A stretch of 64,000 bases of DNA from Photobacterium sp. GJ3 (GTDB lineage Bacteria > Pseudomonadota > Gammaproteobacteria > Enterobacterales > Vibrionaceae): assembly GCF_018199995.1 (NCBI RefSeq), contig NZ_CP073579.1:868001-932000 (forward strand), written 5' to 3'. Positions 39,428 to 48,653 of this stretch are shown here, in pieces. The notes beneath the pieces are model-generated. The model was given only the letters and a program-made list of their open reading frames with translations. It did not search any database and was not told the origin of the DNA. The position numbers were made by a program, and so were the translations under genes. Each line of letters opens with the position of its first letter. Within the stretch, counting starts at the first letter, position 1.

Positions 39428-39688
39428 TGACAGACATGGCGTACGCGCTGATGAGCACGTATTTCGACCTGCACACTTGCGTAAAACTGCCGCAATATAT
39501 AGATATAAGCGACCAAAAACTGTCTCAAATATGAGACATAAAAAGTTTATGCGATCACAGTGAGAAAAATGTCACAAAAACGTTAAAATATCGCTTTCAT
39601 TTCAGAACACGTGACTTCAAAACGACATATCATTGAAACATGAGTGTCATGATTCACACCTAACCTGAGCCCTTAAATCTGAAGAAAA

Positions 39689-40414
39689 GTGAAGAAAAGG
39701 ACAGACACGTTGTTATCCAACATTCAACCCATCACAAAATTACCGAACCTTGCCATCTTCGATTTAGATGAAACACTGATTGCCGCCGACTCAGCTTCGC
39801 TGTGGGTCAGTTTCATTGTCGAAAAAGGGTTGGCCGATGAGCGTCTGATCGAGCAAGAACGGGCGCTCATGAAAGATTACGCCAAAGGCAGCATGGACAT
39901 GCATTCCTACATGGCTGCGACGCTCGCGCCCATTGCAGGGAAAGCAATCAACGATCTGGCCCCGCTCATTGAAGAATTTGTGGAAACCCGCATTGAGCCC
40001 GCCATTTATCCGGATGCGATCGAGCGGATTGCGTGGCATAAAAAGCGAGGCGATCGCGTGATCATTATTTCTGCGACGGGCGAACATCTGGTCAGGCCCA
40101 TTGCAGAACACCTGGGGGTTGATGACTCACTTGCGATCAAGCTTGAATCAATCAACGGTATTTATACAGGAAGCACCACGGGCGTGCTGAGCTATCGTGA
40201 AGGGAAAGTGACGCGACTGGAAGACTGGTTACAGACACAGCAGACCTCATTCAGCAGCCTTTACTGTTATACAGATTCCATCAACGATTTGCCGTTACTC
40301 CAGGCTGTTGAACATCCGTTTGCTGTCAACCCGGATCCAACGCTCGCCTTGCATGCACAAATGCAGGAGTGGACAATGATGGATTGGCGGCATCAGAATG
40401 ACATTCAGCGATAA
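39689..40414 (+). CDS. HAD-IB family phosphatase
   Basis: A SerB/CicA-like haloacid dehalogenase hydrolase. Motif I is AIFDLDETL (nucleophile and acid Asp), motif II IIISATG, and motif III/IV YCYTDSINDLPLL. A helical cap lies between motifs I and II. The substrate is unknown. The start is uncertain: the GTG at 39689 gives the longest form, while a TTG at 39710 has a better ribosome site (AAAGGA, 8 nt) and fits the short N-terminus of the family. It stands alone, divergent from the EAL gene. Confidence 0.8.
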   Translation: MKKRTDTLLSNIQPITKLPNLAIFDLDETLIAADSASLWVSFIVEKGLADERLIEQERALMKDYAKGSMDMHSYMAATLAPIAGKAINDLAPLIEEFVETRIEPAIYPDAIERIAWHKKRGDRVIIISATGEHLVRPIAEHLGVDDSLAIKLESINGIYTGSTTGVLSYREGKVTRLEDWLQTQQTSFSSLYCYTDSINDLPLLQAVEHPFAVNPDPTLALHAQMQEWTMMDWRHQNDIQR

Positions 40415-40642
40415 GTCATTCGAAAGAAAGCAATAAAATGCTCACCAGCCCTCACGGACAGAGGGCTGAAATGTTTTGTTACCTTATTTATTCGGCCATT
40501 TATCTCAAGATCTGCCAGTACTCTCTGTGTTCTTTCGATGTTGTTCAAATTCTTCGAAGAGCTTATTCAACTTAATCCACTGATTTTTGAAATATTTGCT
40601 ATTAGAATAGGGAAATTGTTTTTATTCCGGGTTCAGGTATAC

Positions 40643-41185
40643 ATGAAAAAAACAGTCACTCATTACGATTGGGTTTCAATTTTGCTGCATTGGCTGAGTG
40701 CCCTTGTCATCATTGGACTCTTCGCTGTTGGTGTGTGGATGGTCGATCTCAATTATTACTCCACCTGGTATACCACTGCCCCACACTGGCATAAATCCGT
40801 GGGTCTTTGCCTCTTGGCGGCAACTCTGTTTCGCCTTGTCTGGAAGTGCATCAGAAAGCAACCTGAAATTGAAGGTGCGACCTGGGAAAAACTATCAGCC
40901 AAACTGGTACATTCAGTCATTTATCTGCTGATGTTTGGTCTGTTTATCAGTGGTTATCTGATTTCAACCTCTGACGGCCGTGGCATTGATGTGTTCAACT
41001 GGCTGACCGTGCCCTCTTTGGGGGAGCTTTTCCCGGATCAATCTGATATCGCCGGAGAAATTCACGAATATATTGCTTACGGCCTGATTGGACTTGCAGT
41101 CCTTCATGCGGGAGCAGCATTGAAACACCACTTCATCAATAAAGACAATACTTTGAAGAAAATGTTGGGAGTTAAGGAAAAATGA
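40643..41185 (+). CDS. Cytochrome b561 family membrane protein
   Basis: A 180-residue inner-membrane di-heme electron carrier with four helices. Heme-ligand histidines appear in VSILLHWLSALVIIGLF, APHWHKSVGLCLL and the C-terminal EIHEYIAYGLIGLAVLHAG. The ATG at 40643 (MKKTVTHYDW) matches the family N-terminus; the frame is open 35 codons upstream. Its stop overlaps the YceI start as ATGA, the known yceJ-yceI arrangement, suggesting a shared role in envelope lipid or quinone redox. Confidence 0.88.
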   Translation: MKKTVTHYDWVSILLHWLSALVIIGLFAVGVWMVDLNYYSTWYTTAPHWHKSVGLCLLAATLFRLVWKCIRKQPEIEGATWEKLSAKLVHSVIYLLMFGLFISGYLISTSDGRGIDVFNWLTVPSLGELFPDQSDIAGEIHEYIAYGLIGLAVLHAGAALKHHFINKDNTLKKMLGVKEK

Positions 41186-41751
41186 AAAAGCATCTGACCG
41201 CTTTCAGTCTGGCTGCAGCCCTGATGGTTCCTGGGTTTGCTAACGCAGCTGATTATATGATCGACAACAAAGGTGCCCACGCATCTGTCAACCTGAAAAT
41301 CAGCCACTTAGGCTACAGCTTTATTAAAGCGCGTTTCAATACTTTTGATGGTACTTTCAGCTACGATCCTGAAAACATCGCGGCATCGAAAGTGACAGTG
41401 AACGTTGATACCACCAGCTTCGATTCAAACCATGCAGACCGTGACAAGCACGTTCGCAGTGAAGATTTCCTGGAAGTCAGCAAATATCCGAAAGCCACTT
41501 TCACCAGCACCAAAGTAACCGATAAAGGCAATGGTAAACTGGCGATTGATGGTGATCTGACGCTGCACGGCCAAACCAAACCCATCACAATCGACGCTGA
41601 ATTTGTTGGCGCAGGTAAAGATCCTTGGGGCGGCTACCGTGCTGGCTTTATGGGAACAACCCGCCTTGAACTGGCTGATTTCGGAATTCAGGTGATGGGA
41701 ACTTCCAGTTATGCCGATATGGAACTCCATATCGAAGGGGTTCGTCAATAA
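41182..41751 (+). CDS. YceI family periplasmic lipocalin-like protein
   Basis: A 189-residue protein with a Sec signal (MKKHLTAFSLAAALMVPGFANA) and the YceI core: YMIDNKGAHASVNLKISHLG, FDSNHADRDKHVRSEDF, and LTLHGQTKPITIDAEF. YceI proteins bind polyisoprenoid chains in the periplasm. It is translationally coupled to the b561 gene. The stop codon shares its last base with the first base of a 162 bp interspersed repeat. Confidence 0.93.
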   Translation: MKKHLTAFSLAAALMVPGFANAADYMIDNKGAHASVNLKISHLGYSFIKARFNTFDGTFSYDPENIAASKVTVNVDTTSFDSNHADRDKHVRSEDFLEVSKYPKATFTSTKVTDKGNGKLAIDGDLTLHGQTKPITIDAEFVGAGKDPWGGYRAGFMGTTRLELADFGIQVMGTSSYADMELHIEGVRQ

Positions 41752-41912
41752 TACCAATCAAAGTAAGTCAATGATCAAAAATAGCGCAGGAAAAATGTTT
41801 GAGAACAAGGTAGATTTTTTAGATAAGTCGTCATTCTACAATCAAAAAATCTAACGCAGTGATCGAACATTTGAACAAGCTAGGATGACCAGTGATTGAC
41901 TGCGATTGGTAT
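41751..41912 (+). repeat. ~161 bp interspersed repeat, copy 1
   Basis: Bounded by ATACCAATC and GATTGGTAT, which form the terminal inverted repeat. It contains GCGCAGGAAAAATG, AATCAAAAAATCTAACGCAG and AACAAGCTAGGATGACCAGT. Copy 3 has the same orientation and copy 2 is inverted. There is no ORF, so it is MITE-like. It begins on the last base of the yceI stop codon. Confidence 0.88.
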
Positions 41913-41935
41913 AACAAAACCTGACGTCTGATGAG

Positions 41936-41966
41936 TCCGGCTGTGTTTGTCACAGCCGGATTTTTT
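41936..41966 (+). terminator. Terminator between yceI and trpS
   Basis: TCCGGCTGTG pairs with CACAGCCGGA around TTTGT, followed by six T residues on the plus strand. It also ends at the stop of convergent trpS. Confidence 0.85.
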
Positions 41967-42964
41967 CAGAATAGAGATAGTCCCAAAGCGCGTTTTACAT
42001 CCAGCAAGAGACGCTGGCTCACTTCATTTGCTTGCTCTGTACCCTGCCGCAACACCTCAATCAGCATGGCTTTATCCTGCATTAGTCTTTGTCTTTCTTC
42101 CCTGATGGGTGCCAGTAAGGATTGCAGACAATCTTCAAGAATCTTTTTGGTTTGACCATCACCCAATCCGCCCCGGCGATAATGCGTTTTTAATTCTTCA
42201 ATAAAACCAGCATCCGGATGAAAAGCATCCAAATAGGTAAACACCACATTTCCTTCAATCTGGCCCGGATCCGTGATCCGTAAATGGTTGGGATCCGTAT
42301 ACATCGCTTTGACAGCAGCACGAATCTGGTTTTCAGTGGCACCCAATGTGATCGCCGTTCCCATGGATTTCGACATTTTCGCTCGACCATCAATGCCCGG
42401 AAGTCTTGGAAAGTGGCTGAGCATGGCCTGACATTCACACAGGACGGGAGCTCCAACAATGCTATTCAAGCGGCGCACAATTTCATTCGTCTGCTCTATC
42501 ATGGGAAGTTGATCATCGCCCACCGGAACCTGAGTTGCTCTGAATGCGGTAATGTCTGCTGCCTGGCTGATAGGATAAGTTAAAAATCCTGCCGGGATGG
42601 TTCTGCCAAACCCCCGATAATGGATTTCATGTTTCACCGTTGGATTTCGTTCCAGCCTGGCAATAGACACCAGATTCGAGTAATACATGGTGAGTTCAGA
42701 TAATGCGGGCAACGCAGACTGTAAGCATATCGTCGTCTGGGTCGGATCAATCCCGACCGCTAAGTAGTCGGCAACCACATTGAGGATATTATCCGAGATC
42801 TTTTTGGGGTTCTGCCCGTTATCGGTCAGCGCCTGTAAATCCGCGACTAAGATGGTTTGGTCATGTGTCTGCTGAAGCCGAACCCGCTGCTGAAGTGAAC
42901 CAACATAGTGCCCTAAATGCAGTGGACCGGTGGGTCTGTCGCCCGTGAGAATGCGTTCTTTCAT
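41966..42964 (-). CDS. trpS: Tryptophanyl-tRNA synthetase
   Basis: Charges tRNA-Trp with tryptophan. The class I signatures are PLHLGHYVG (HIGH-like) and AKMSKSMG (KMSKS), with GDRPTG at the N-terminus and FPRLPGIDGRAKMS. The N-terminus GDRPTGPLHLGH and the KMSKSMG loop resemble the second, indolmycin-tolerant type of TrpRS more than the standard E. coli enzyme, so another trpS may exist elsewhere. The start at 42964 (MKERILTGDRPTG) fits the family; 31 further open codons upstream do not. Length is 332 residues. Confidence 0.88.
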   Translation of the reverse strand: MKERILTGDRPTGPLHLGHYVGSLQQRVRLQQTHDQTILVADLQALTDNGQNPKKISDNILNVVADYLAVGIDPTQTTICLQSALPALSELTMYYSNLVSIARLERNPTVKHEIHYRGFGRTIPAGFLTYPISQAADITAFRATQVPVGDDQLPMIEQTNEIVRRLNSIVGAPVLCECQAMLSHFPRLPGIDGRAKMSKSMGTAITLGATENQIRAAVKAMYTDPNHLRITDPGQIEGNVVFTYLDAFHPDAGFIEELKTHYRRGGLGDGQTKKILEDCLQSLLAPIREERQRLMQDKAMLIEVLRQGTEQANEVSQRLLLDVKRALGLSLF

Positions 42965-43199
42965 GTGATATTTCCTTGAATTAAACCGATTCACGGCAAC
43001 CAAAGAAAACATCAGATCAGGGATAAAACGTCCATTGGCTGCCATTTCCGGCGGCAAATGAACGTAAAAATTCAGTGCCGCTCTTTCAGGAGCGCCACCA
43101 ACGAATAAATGATGAAATAGATTGATGTTGAGTCATATGCATGGTTAGGACAATAACTGAACCACGTTTTCATTGCAATCAAGACGTTTCGGTTTCTTT

Positions 43200-44522
43200 T
43201 TATGCTGGATTGAGGGTTAACCTTCTCATGGATTTCACAATCCCTTCGAATATTTTATCTCTCACATTCTCATCAATGTCTTGAGGCAACTGATTCCCAA
43301 CCTGATCGACCGCCGACATATAACTCCCTTGAAATTCCTCTAAAATTTCCCTCATCGACTCAGAAGAATATTTCACAAGTCTTGCGGTGTTCATAAAGTG
43401 CCGGGCCTGAATTTGATACCAATGCCGTTTATAGCCAGTGCTCGCCTTCAAACCCATCGCCAGTTTTATTTTCCTTTCGTGGATCCCTTTTCCCCCCATC
43501 ATCGGATATGCAGAAATGATGTCATATAGGGGTGTCAGACGGTATTTCCCGTTGGGCTGAAGAAACAAAGAAAAGTTTTTGGCATGGCCATCAATGGCTG
43601 CCAGCACAAAAAACAGCACCTGAGCTTTCATAAAGGTACGCCTGTCTTCTCCGGCAATTTCTGAACCGAGCAGATGATTCATAATCCCCTCAATTCCAAT
43701 GCCACCATCTACCTCGTACTTTTTCGCAGGTGAAATACCCGATACCTGACAAAAATCTTCCTGTGGTAACCGTACAATCCAGTCTTCTTTCTGGGCATAT
43801 CGCCTGTCGAAGCGCTCAACGGCTAATGCTCTGACCTTCCCGGCATGAAGCACGTCACAGCTTGCTGTGGGTAAACCAAACGCTCTGGAAAGGCGCATGC
43901 AGATCAATTCATTATCGACGCTGGTTGTCAGGTCCAAAACACTGCTTTGTGTTCTGATTTCCCCAATTGGCAGTTTAATAATATGCGTGGTGGGTGTTAA
44001 TCCATTCGGGATATACCAGCGATCATGCCGCTTCAGTAAGGCTGTTTTTTCCTGAGCACCGGCAATCGAAATCCGAAAGTCGTCATTCCCGTCGACCATA
44101 CCCAAGGGGATATTGTCTGTATAAGCATTTAACACGTGTTCCAGCCGTGCGGCAGTTAATTCCGTTGCACTGATTTTTTTGAAGTCAGGGATTGGCTGAC
44201 CTTCAGGAATCAGAGTAATTGCACCCACACTGTCACGGCCAATTTTTTCCAGCAAGTCAAATGGCTGCTTTGTTTTTGCATCATACCTGGCAACGATTCG
44301 CTCCCTGACCTGAGGGTTATCCGGCAACAGGTTATCAAAAAAATTGATCACCTCATCGCCAGTAAAGCGGGCTTTTCTTAATGGCAGAGAAAGTGAGATT
44401 GCACGACGCTTTTTTGAATGAATCCACGCTTCATCGTATTGAAAAGTGTGTGCGCCAGTGACTTCTTTTGTAAATACACCCACATTCAAACCATTCATCA
44501 GCACCCGAAGCTGCCTTACCAT
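43200..44522 (-). CDS. hipA: HipA family serine/threonine kinase toxin
   Basis: A 440-residue HipA-like kinase that in E. coli phosphorylates GltX and induces persistence. The N-terminal subdomain (VLMNGLNVGVFTKE, FFDNLLPDNPQVRERI) is followed by SIAGAQEKTAL (P-loop region), the catalytic loop AAIDGHAKNFSLF and metal-binding LTPLYDIISAYP. It overlaps hipB by 7 bp, is co-translated with it, and has its own repressor operators upstream of hipB. All catalytic motifs are present, so it is probably active. Confidence 0.93.
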   Translation of the reverse strand: MVRQLRVLMNGLNVGVFTKEVTGAHTFQYDEAWIHSKKRRAISLSLPLRKARFTGDEVINFFDNLLPDNPQVRERIVARYDAKTKQPFDLLEKIGRDSVGAITLIPEGQPIPDFKKISATELTAARLEHVLNAYTDNIPLGMVDGNDDFRISIAGAQEKTALLKRHDRWYIPNGLTPTTHIIKLPIGEIRTQSSVLDLTTSVDNELICMRLSRAFGLPTASCDVLHAGKVRALAVERFDRRYAQKEDWIVRLPQEDFCQVSGISPAKKYEVDGGIGIEGIMNHLLGSEIAGEDRRTFMKAQVLFFVLAAIDGHAKNFSLFLQPNGKYRLTPLYDIISAYPMMGGKGIHERKIKLAMGLKASTGYKRHWYQIQARHFMNTARLVKYSSESMREILEEFQGSYMSAVDQVGNQLPQDIDENVRDKIFEGIVKSMRRLTLNPA

Positions 44523-44767
44523 AGCTCATCATCCTCATCACTCGGCTCGCCACTTTTCCCTTTGGGTTGTAAATGCAGCTCGAGATCCAGTGAAGATAAA
44601 ATCCGGAATAATGTTCCAATACTGGTTGTTTCAGGATTAATCTCAAATTTTGAGACGGTGTCCTGCTTCAGCCCAACGGGATCAGCGACTTTTTCCTGAG
44701 ACAATCTTTTGGACTTCCTTTCATCTTTGAGATGAGTGGCGAGTTGTTTTGGTGATGTGATCAGCAC
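44516..44767 (-). CDS. hipB: HipB family antitoxin and repressor
   Basis: An 83-residue Xre-type helix-turn-helix protein (LATHLKDERKSKRLSQEKVA, then LKQDTVSKFEINPETTSIGT) that neutralises HipA and represses the operon. The C-terminal tail is acidic and disordered (SGEPSDEDDELW), as expected of a degradable antitoxin. Four TACCC-N8-GGGTA operators lie immediately upstream. Confidence 0.93.
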   Translation of the reverse strand: MLITSPKQLATHLKDERKSKRLSQEKVADPVGLKQDTVSKFEINPETTSIGTLFRILSSLDLELHLQPKGKSGEPSDEDDELW

Positions 44768-44783
44768 GTGCTTTCCTCTTTCC

Positions 44784-44885
44784 TACCCTCGTTTAAGGGT
44801 AGATCTTAATTTACCCCCGTTCAAGGGTAAAACCAAGATTACCCCTGATCGGGGGTAAAGTTATTTTTACCCCCGTTCAAGGGTA
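44784..44885 (-). promoter_or_regulatory. Four HipB operators in tandem
   Basis: Palindromes TACCC-N8-GGGTA occur at 44784-44801, 44812-44829, 44840-44857 and 44868-44885, exactly 28 bp apart. E. coli HipB operators are TATCC-N8-GGATA, the same layout with one base changed per half-site. They cover the hipBA promoter. Confidence 0.9.
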
Positions 44886-45160
44886 AACCTGAAAGGCATC
44901 CCAACTCATATCAAAAGAAGTCACCCACGATGACGTATTCAATGACTGAAAATACGAATGGAGGGTATGCTGACCATCAGTGGATGCAACCCTATCATTT
45001 GCTTTCGCTGTCAGGAAAAATTCGCCGGAGGTTAGAGATCACACTGCGTCATCGTCATCTTAAAACCACAAACGCATCTGTTGATTCATTAGCCACATCC
45101 ATTGAAAGACTCTGGGACATGCTCTGGTCTTATCTCTCAGAAATCGAAAACAGGAGTAAG

Positions 45161-45868
45161 ATGATGAATTCAAGATTCAGTGATGGTTTCTGGTTGCTGT
45201 GTATTTGTCCGCTGGCTCAGGCGCAAGTCTGGCAGCATGCGGGACCACCAGCGCAAGTGATTGAATTGTTTACCTCGCAAGGCTGTTCCAGCTGCCCGCC
45301 CGCAGATAGATTCACCCATCAACTGGGTGAGACGAATTCGCTCTGGGAAACCATCATCCCTGTCGCATACCACGTTGATTACTGGGATTATCTGGGCTGG
45401 AAAGACGCTTTTTCAAATCCGGCATTCAGCCTGAAACAACGTCTTTATCATCAATATGACGTGCTGAGCTCGGTTTACACGCCGGGGTTTGTGGTTGATG
45501 GCAAAGAATGGCGCGGATTTTTCAGCCATCAGCGTTTACCTGAACAAAACACAACTGCGGCAAAAGCGTTAAAACTGACATACGAGAATCAAGCATTCAC
45601 CCTGGATTATGCCGGTGAAGGCAGATTTGTCGCACATTTTGTTTTAATGGCCATGGATGAAACCACACCGATTCTCCGGGGAGAAAATGCAGGCAAAGTA
45701 TTGACATACAACCACGTGGTCCTTGACTCAGCTCAATCTGCATCCGAAAACCGCTGGTCATTTTCGCCCGCCCGTATCCCGGCCAATGCCGATGCAGTTG
45801 CCGCATGGCTCACCCGGGAAAACAGTTTTGTGCCGGTTCAGACCGTTGCAGGCTGGCTCACGCCATAA
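45161..45868 (+). CDS. DUF1223 exported thioredoxin-fold protein
   Basis: A 235-residue protein. A short N-terminal signal (SDGFWLLCICPLAQA) precedes VIELFTSQGCSSCPPADRF, the CxxC-bearing start of DUF1223, then VAYHVDYWDYLGWKDAFS and YTPGFVVDGKEWRGF, all diagnostic of the family. The function is unknown; redox or secretion roles are suggested. I chose the start from the AGGAG just upstream; the frame is open 77 codons further with no ribosome site. Confidence 0.85.
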   Translation: MMNSRFSDGFWLLCICPLAQAQVWQHAGPPAQVIELFTSQGCSSCPPADRFTHQLGETNSLWETIIPVAYHVDYWDYLGWKDAFSNPAFSLKQRLYHQYDVLSSVYTPGFVVDGKEWRGFFSHQRLPEQNTTAAKALKLTYENQAFTLDYAGEGRFVAHFVLMAMDETTPILRGENAGKVLTYNHVVLDSAQSASENRWSFSPARIPANADAVAAWLTRENSFVPVQTVAGWLTP

Positions 45869-45879
45869 TCAGCCATCTC

Positions 45880-46040
45880 ATACCAATCGCAGTAAATCAC
45901 AGGTCATCCTAGCTTGTTCAATTGTTCGATAACTGCGTTAGATTTTTTGATTGTAGAATCACTACATATCCAAAAATCTGCCTTGTTCTCAAACATTTCC
46001 CCTGCGCTATTTCTGATCATTGACTTACTTTGATTGGTAT
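45880..46040 (-). repeat. ~161 bp interspersed repeat, copy 2 (inverted)
   Basis: Same terminal ATACCAATC/GATTGGTAT and internal sequence as copies 1 and 3, in opposite orientation. It fills the gap between the DUF1223 stop (11 bp away) and the thioesterase stop, with which it shares one base. Confidence 0.88.
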
Positions 46041-46776
46041 CAACTGAGCGTCAGGCGAATCAAATCATCCCGTACGCTTTCGTCGTTGATGAAGAAATGT
46101 CCACCGGGAAAAGTATGCAGGACTGGCGGTGTTGAAAACACAGACTGCCAGTCGGACAATTCATCTTGTGTGATGTCATCATCGGCCCCCCAAAAACAAT
46201 GGCCGGAACTGGCATCGGCTGTTGCTGTCCATCCGGACACTGATAGGATTCCGCAATGTGATAGTCTGATTTCACAAAAGGCGTACACATCGCCATCAGT
46301 TCATGATGATTGAGAATTTCGGCCGGAAAGCCACCTTTTAATTTCAGTGCACTGATAAAATCATCATCTGCAAGCTGGCTCAGGAAACGAGTCCGATGAT
46401 TCTTCCAGGGAGATTTTGCGGCAGAAAACACGGCTTTTACCGGCAATCTCCTGCCCGACTGCTGCAACTTGCGAATCAATTCATACGCCACGAAAGCCCC
46501 CATACTGTGTCCGAAGAGGATCATGGGCTTATCCGGAATCTCACACAGCCCTTGCCAGATATCTTCGATATAAGCAGACATATTGATGCAACGAGGTTCA
46601 CGTAAACGTTGCGCCCGCCCCGGGGGCTGATAAGCAAACATCTGAACATGCGCAGGTAATCTGGCAGCCCAGGGATGAAACACGGTTGCACTTCCTCCTG
46701 CAAAGGGGAAACACAGTAAATTCAGTTCAGCCGCTGGATTGGGCTGATAGCAGATAAATCGTCTGTTGGCTGACAT
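46040..46776 (-). pseudogene. Type II (GrsT-like) thioesterase, frameshifted near its 3' end
   Basis: An alpha/beta-hydrolase thioesterase of the kind that clears stalled NRPS or PKS carrier proteins. It has FPFAGGSATVFHPW, the nucleophile ILFGHSMGAF and KGGFPAEIL. The frame from the start runs off after PVPAIVF into unrelated sequence, while the other frame carries the proper ending GADDDITQDELSDWQ and FPGGHFFINDE with the catalytic His. One more A in the AAAAA at 46192-46196 restores it. No NRPS or PKS genes lie nearby. Starts MMSANRRFICYQP. Confidence 0.8.
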
Positions 46777-46914
46777 CATGTCCTTCACATTCAATCCGTT
46801 AAAACAAGTCTTTCGATACAATGATATGCACACAAAATAACATGAATATGCCGAACAGGGTATGCCACTCAAGGCATCGTTTATCTGCCAGAGATGATGC
46901 ATTTATTGGGGGGA

Positions 46915-46935
46915 GCCAGAGCGGGCTGCTCTGGC
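46915..46935 (-). terminator. Stem-loop after the small ORF
   Basis: GCCAGAGC pairs with GCTCTGGC around 5 nt. There is no T run on either strand, so it may be a weak terminator or an attenuator before the thioesterase gene. Confidence 0.45.
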
Positions 46936-46941
46936 CGAAAT

Positions 46942-47121
46942 TTAACTGTCTGAAGGGTACTCCCCTTCTTTTCTTTGACGAGGTTGCCGAATCGTCCAAT
47001 GCTCATTCGGGTCGTAATTCTCATCGCATAAGTCGATAGAAAAACCCATATCAACAATTTCTTTCAATGTCAGGTTATCTGCCATGTGGGCGATATCGCC
47101 AGATCGATTCCGTAATTCCAT
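46942..47121 (-). CDS. Small acidic ORF (59 residues)
   Basis: ATG at 47121 with AGGT 7 nt upstream; the product starts MELRNRSGDIAHMADNLTL and includes FSIDLCDENYDPNEHWTIRQ. It is followed at once by a stem-loop and then by the thioesterase gene in the same direction. Unrecognised. It could be a short independent gene or a leader peptide; similarity to anything known was not seen. Confidence 0.4.
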   Translation of the reverse strand: MELRNRSGDIAHMADNLTLKEIVDMGFSIDLCDENYDPNEHWTIRQPRQRKEGEYPSDS

Positions 47122-47632
47122 AACCGTACCTATCTTCGTCTGCTACGCCAAATCTATTCCCTGATATTCATATCATCAGTATTCACGTCCTCTGTCTTTG
47201 AGCCGATGACTATAAATATAGCTGGATTCATCCGACTCCGGCGTCGTCGGAGACGGGTTTGACACGTTCAGGATCAAATGAATTTCTGGATCAGTCTCAA
47301 AGTTCAAGTACTAAGAATAAAATCAATACGATGAATTCCTTTTGCACGGCAGACAGACTACTATAATCGGGTGATACCCAAGTGATCTCACAACCAAGAT
47401 TCAGCGTCTGGTGATCCGTTTCCGTTTCTGAATGATCGATCGGCAAATGAACATCCTTCTTGCTTCTCTGCGGACGATGAAAGATGTTCGTTTGCTCCCC
47501 GGAAAGATAACACTGGATGATGGCATGAGCGGCAACTCAGACTTGCCGGAGCATGATGAGATGATTTGGGTATCAATTCTTGTCCTCCATGATTTCTGGA
47601 GGCAACTCGACTGGTGGAAAAGGGAAGCTGAA
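47122..47632. other. 510 bp between the small ORF and cheV
   Basis: No supported gene. It includes the GC-rich palindrome TCCGAC...GTCGGA near 47228 and, on the minus strand, TATATT/TATAGT hexamers that may form a promoter for the small ORF. The frame of cheV is open back to 47432 but lacks a ribosome site. Confidence 0.35.
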
Positions 47633-48538
47633 ATGCTCAAAACCGCAACCAATCAATCACAGGGAATGCTACTGTTCAGGCTGAACTCCCGACAACTTTT
47701 TGCTATCGGCACACTGAAAGTGAAAGAAATTGTGCCGTACACCCCTTTAACAGCCATCCCTCAATCCCACCCAACGGTCTTAGGTGCAGCCAGCTTGCGT
47801 GGTGACACTTTGCCCGTGGTTGATATGGCGAAGGCCATTGGTTATCCGGCGCTGACGCAGGAAGAGCTGAAACAATGCTACATCATCATCACAGACTGTC
47901 GCCGGCGACTGGTGGGCTTTCTGGTCCGTGGCATCAATAAAATTACCGAGTGTAACTGGCATAACATTGATGCGCCGCCCCCGTCACTTGGCAGAAATAT
48001 TTTCGTCACCGGTGTGACAAACATTGAGAACCAATTGGTTCAGTTACTAGATATTGAGTTGTTGTTATCTAAAGTGTTTCCTGATTCTCCTGAAAGCCTG
48101 CACCCTGTCCTGACAGATGTTCAGCGCGAAACATTACGTCCGTTAAAAATCCTGCTGGTTGATGATTCAGCCGTTGCCCGTCGCCAGCTCTGTCAGGCGA
48201 TGGATAGTGTCAGTATTCCTTATCACATTGCGACGACGGGGACAGATGCGCTCCGGATGCTCAATCAGGCCGCAGATGCCGGCCAGCCGTTTGAAATACT
48301 GGTCAGTGACATCGAAATGCCGGGATTGGATGGCTACGAGCTGGCATTTGAAATTCAGAACAACCCCAAACTCAAGGGCACTTACATCATTCTGCATACG
48401 TCGCTTTCCAGTGAAATCAGTGTCTCTCAGGCACATCAGGTTGGCGCCCATGAAGCCCTGACCAAATTTGAGGCCAATGAACTGATCCACGCCATGCTCC
48501 GTGGGGCCCAAATGCACCAGGAAACCATGGTTGAATGA
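47633..48538 (+). CDS. cheV: Chemotaxis coupling protein CheV
   Basis: A 301-residue fusion of a CheW-like domain (residues ~10-150, LLFRLNSRQLFAIGTLKVKE and ASLRGDTLPVVDMAKAIG) and a receiver domain (ILLVDDSAVARRQL, phosphoacceptor Asp in LVSDIEMPGLDGYEL, HTSLS, KFEANEL). It links chemoreceptors to CheA and tunes adaptation. The ATG at 47633 follows AAGGGAAG and fits the family; there is no terminator before the next gene. Confidence 0.93.
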   Translation: MLKTATNQSQGMLLFRLNSRQLFAIGTLKVKEIVPYTPLTAIPQSHPTVLGAASLRGDTLPVVDMAKAIGYPALTQEELKQCYIIITDCRRRLVGFLVRGINKITECNWHNIDAPPPSLGRNIFVTGVTNIENQLVQLLDIELLLSKVFPDSPESLHPVLTDVQRETLRPLKILLVDDSAVARRQLCQAMDSVSIPYHIATTGTDALRMLNQAADAGQPFEILVSDIEMPGLDGYELAFEIQNNPKLKGTYIILHTSLSSEISVSQAHQVGAHEALTKFEANELIHAMLRGAQMHQETMVE

Positions 48539-48653
48539 GGTTCAAAAAAATTACACTGATTTATCCAAGTTAACAGAAAACTGACATTAGGGACGGCAGC
48601 TATGGCACAGTTGCCGTTATCAGCAATATTCATCTTTCAATGTCGGATTCACC

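Noticed and set aside
44784..44885. CRISPR-like or simple tandem repeat upstream of hipB
   Set aside because: The units are palindromic TACCC-N8-GGGTA sites matching HipB operator layout and are better explained as operators.
46040..46288. 82-residue ORF after the thioesterase
   Set aside because: Its C-terminal part is the missing end of the thioesterase (GADDDITQDELSDWQ, GGHFFINDE), not a separate gene.
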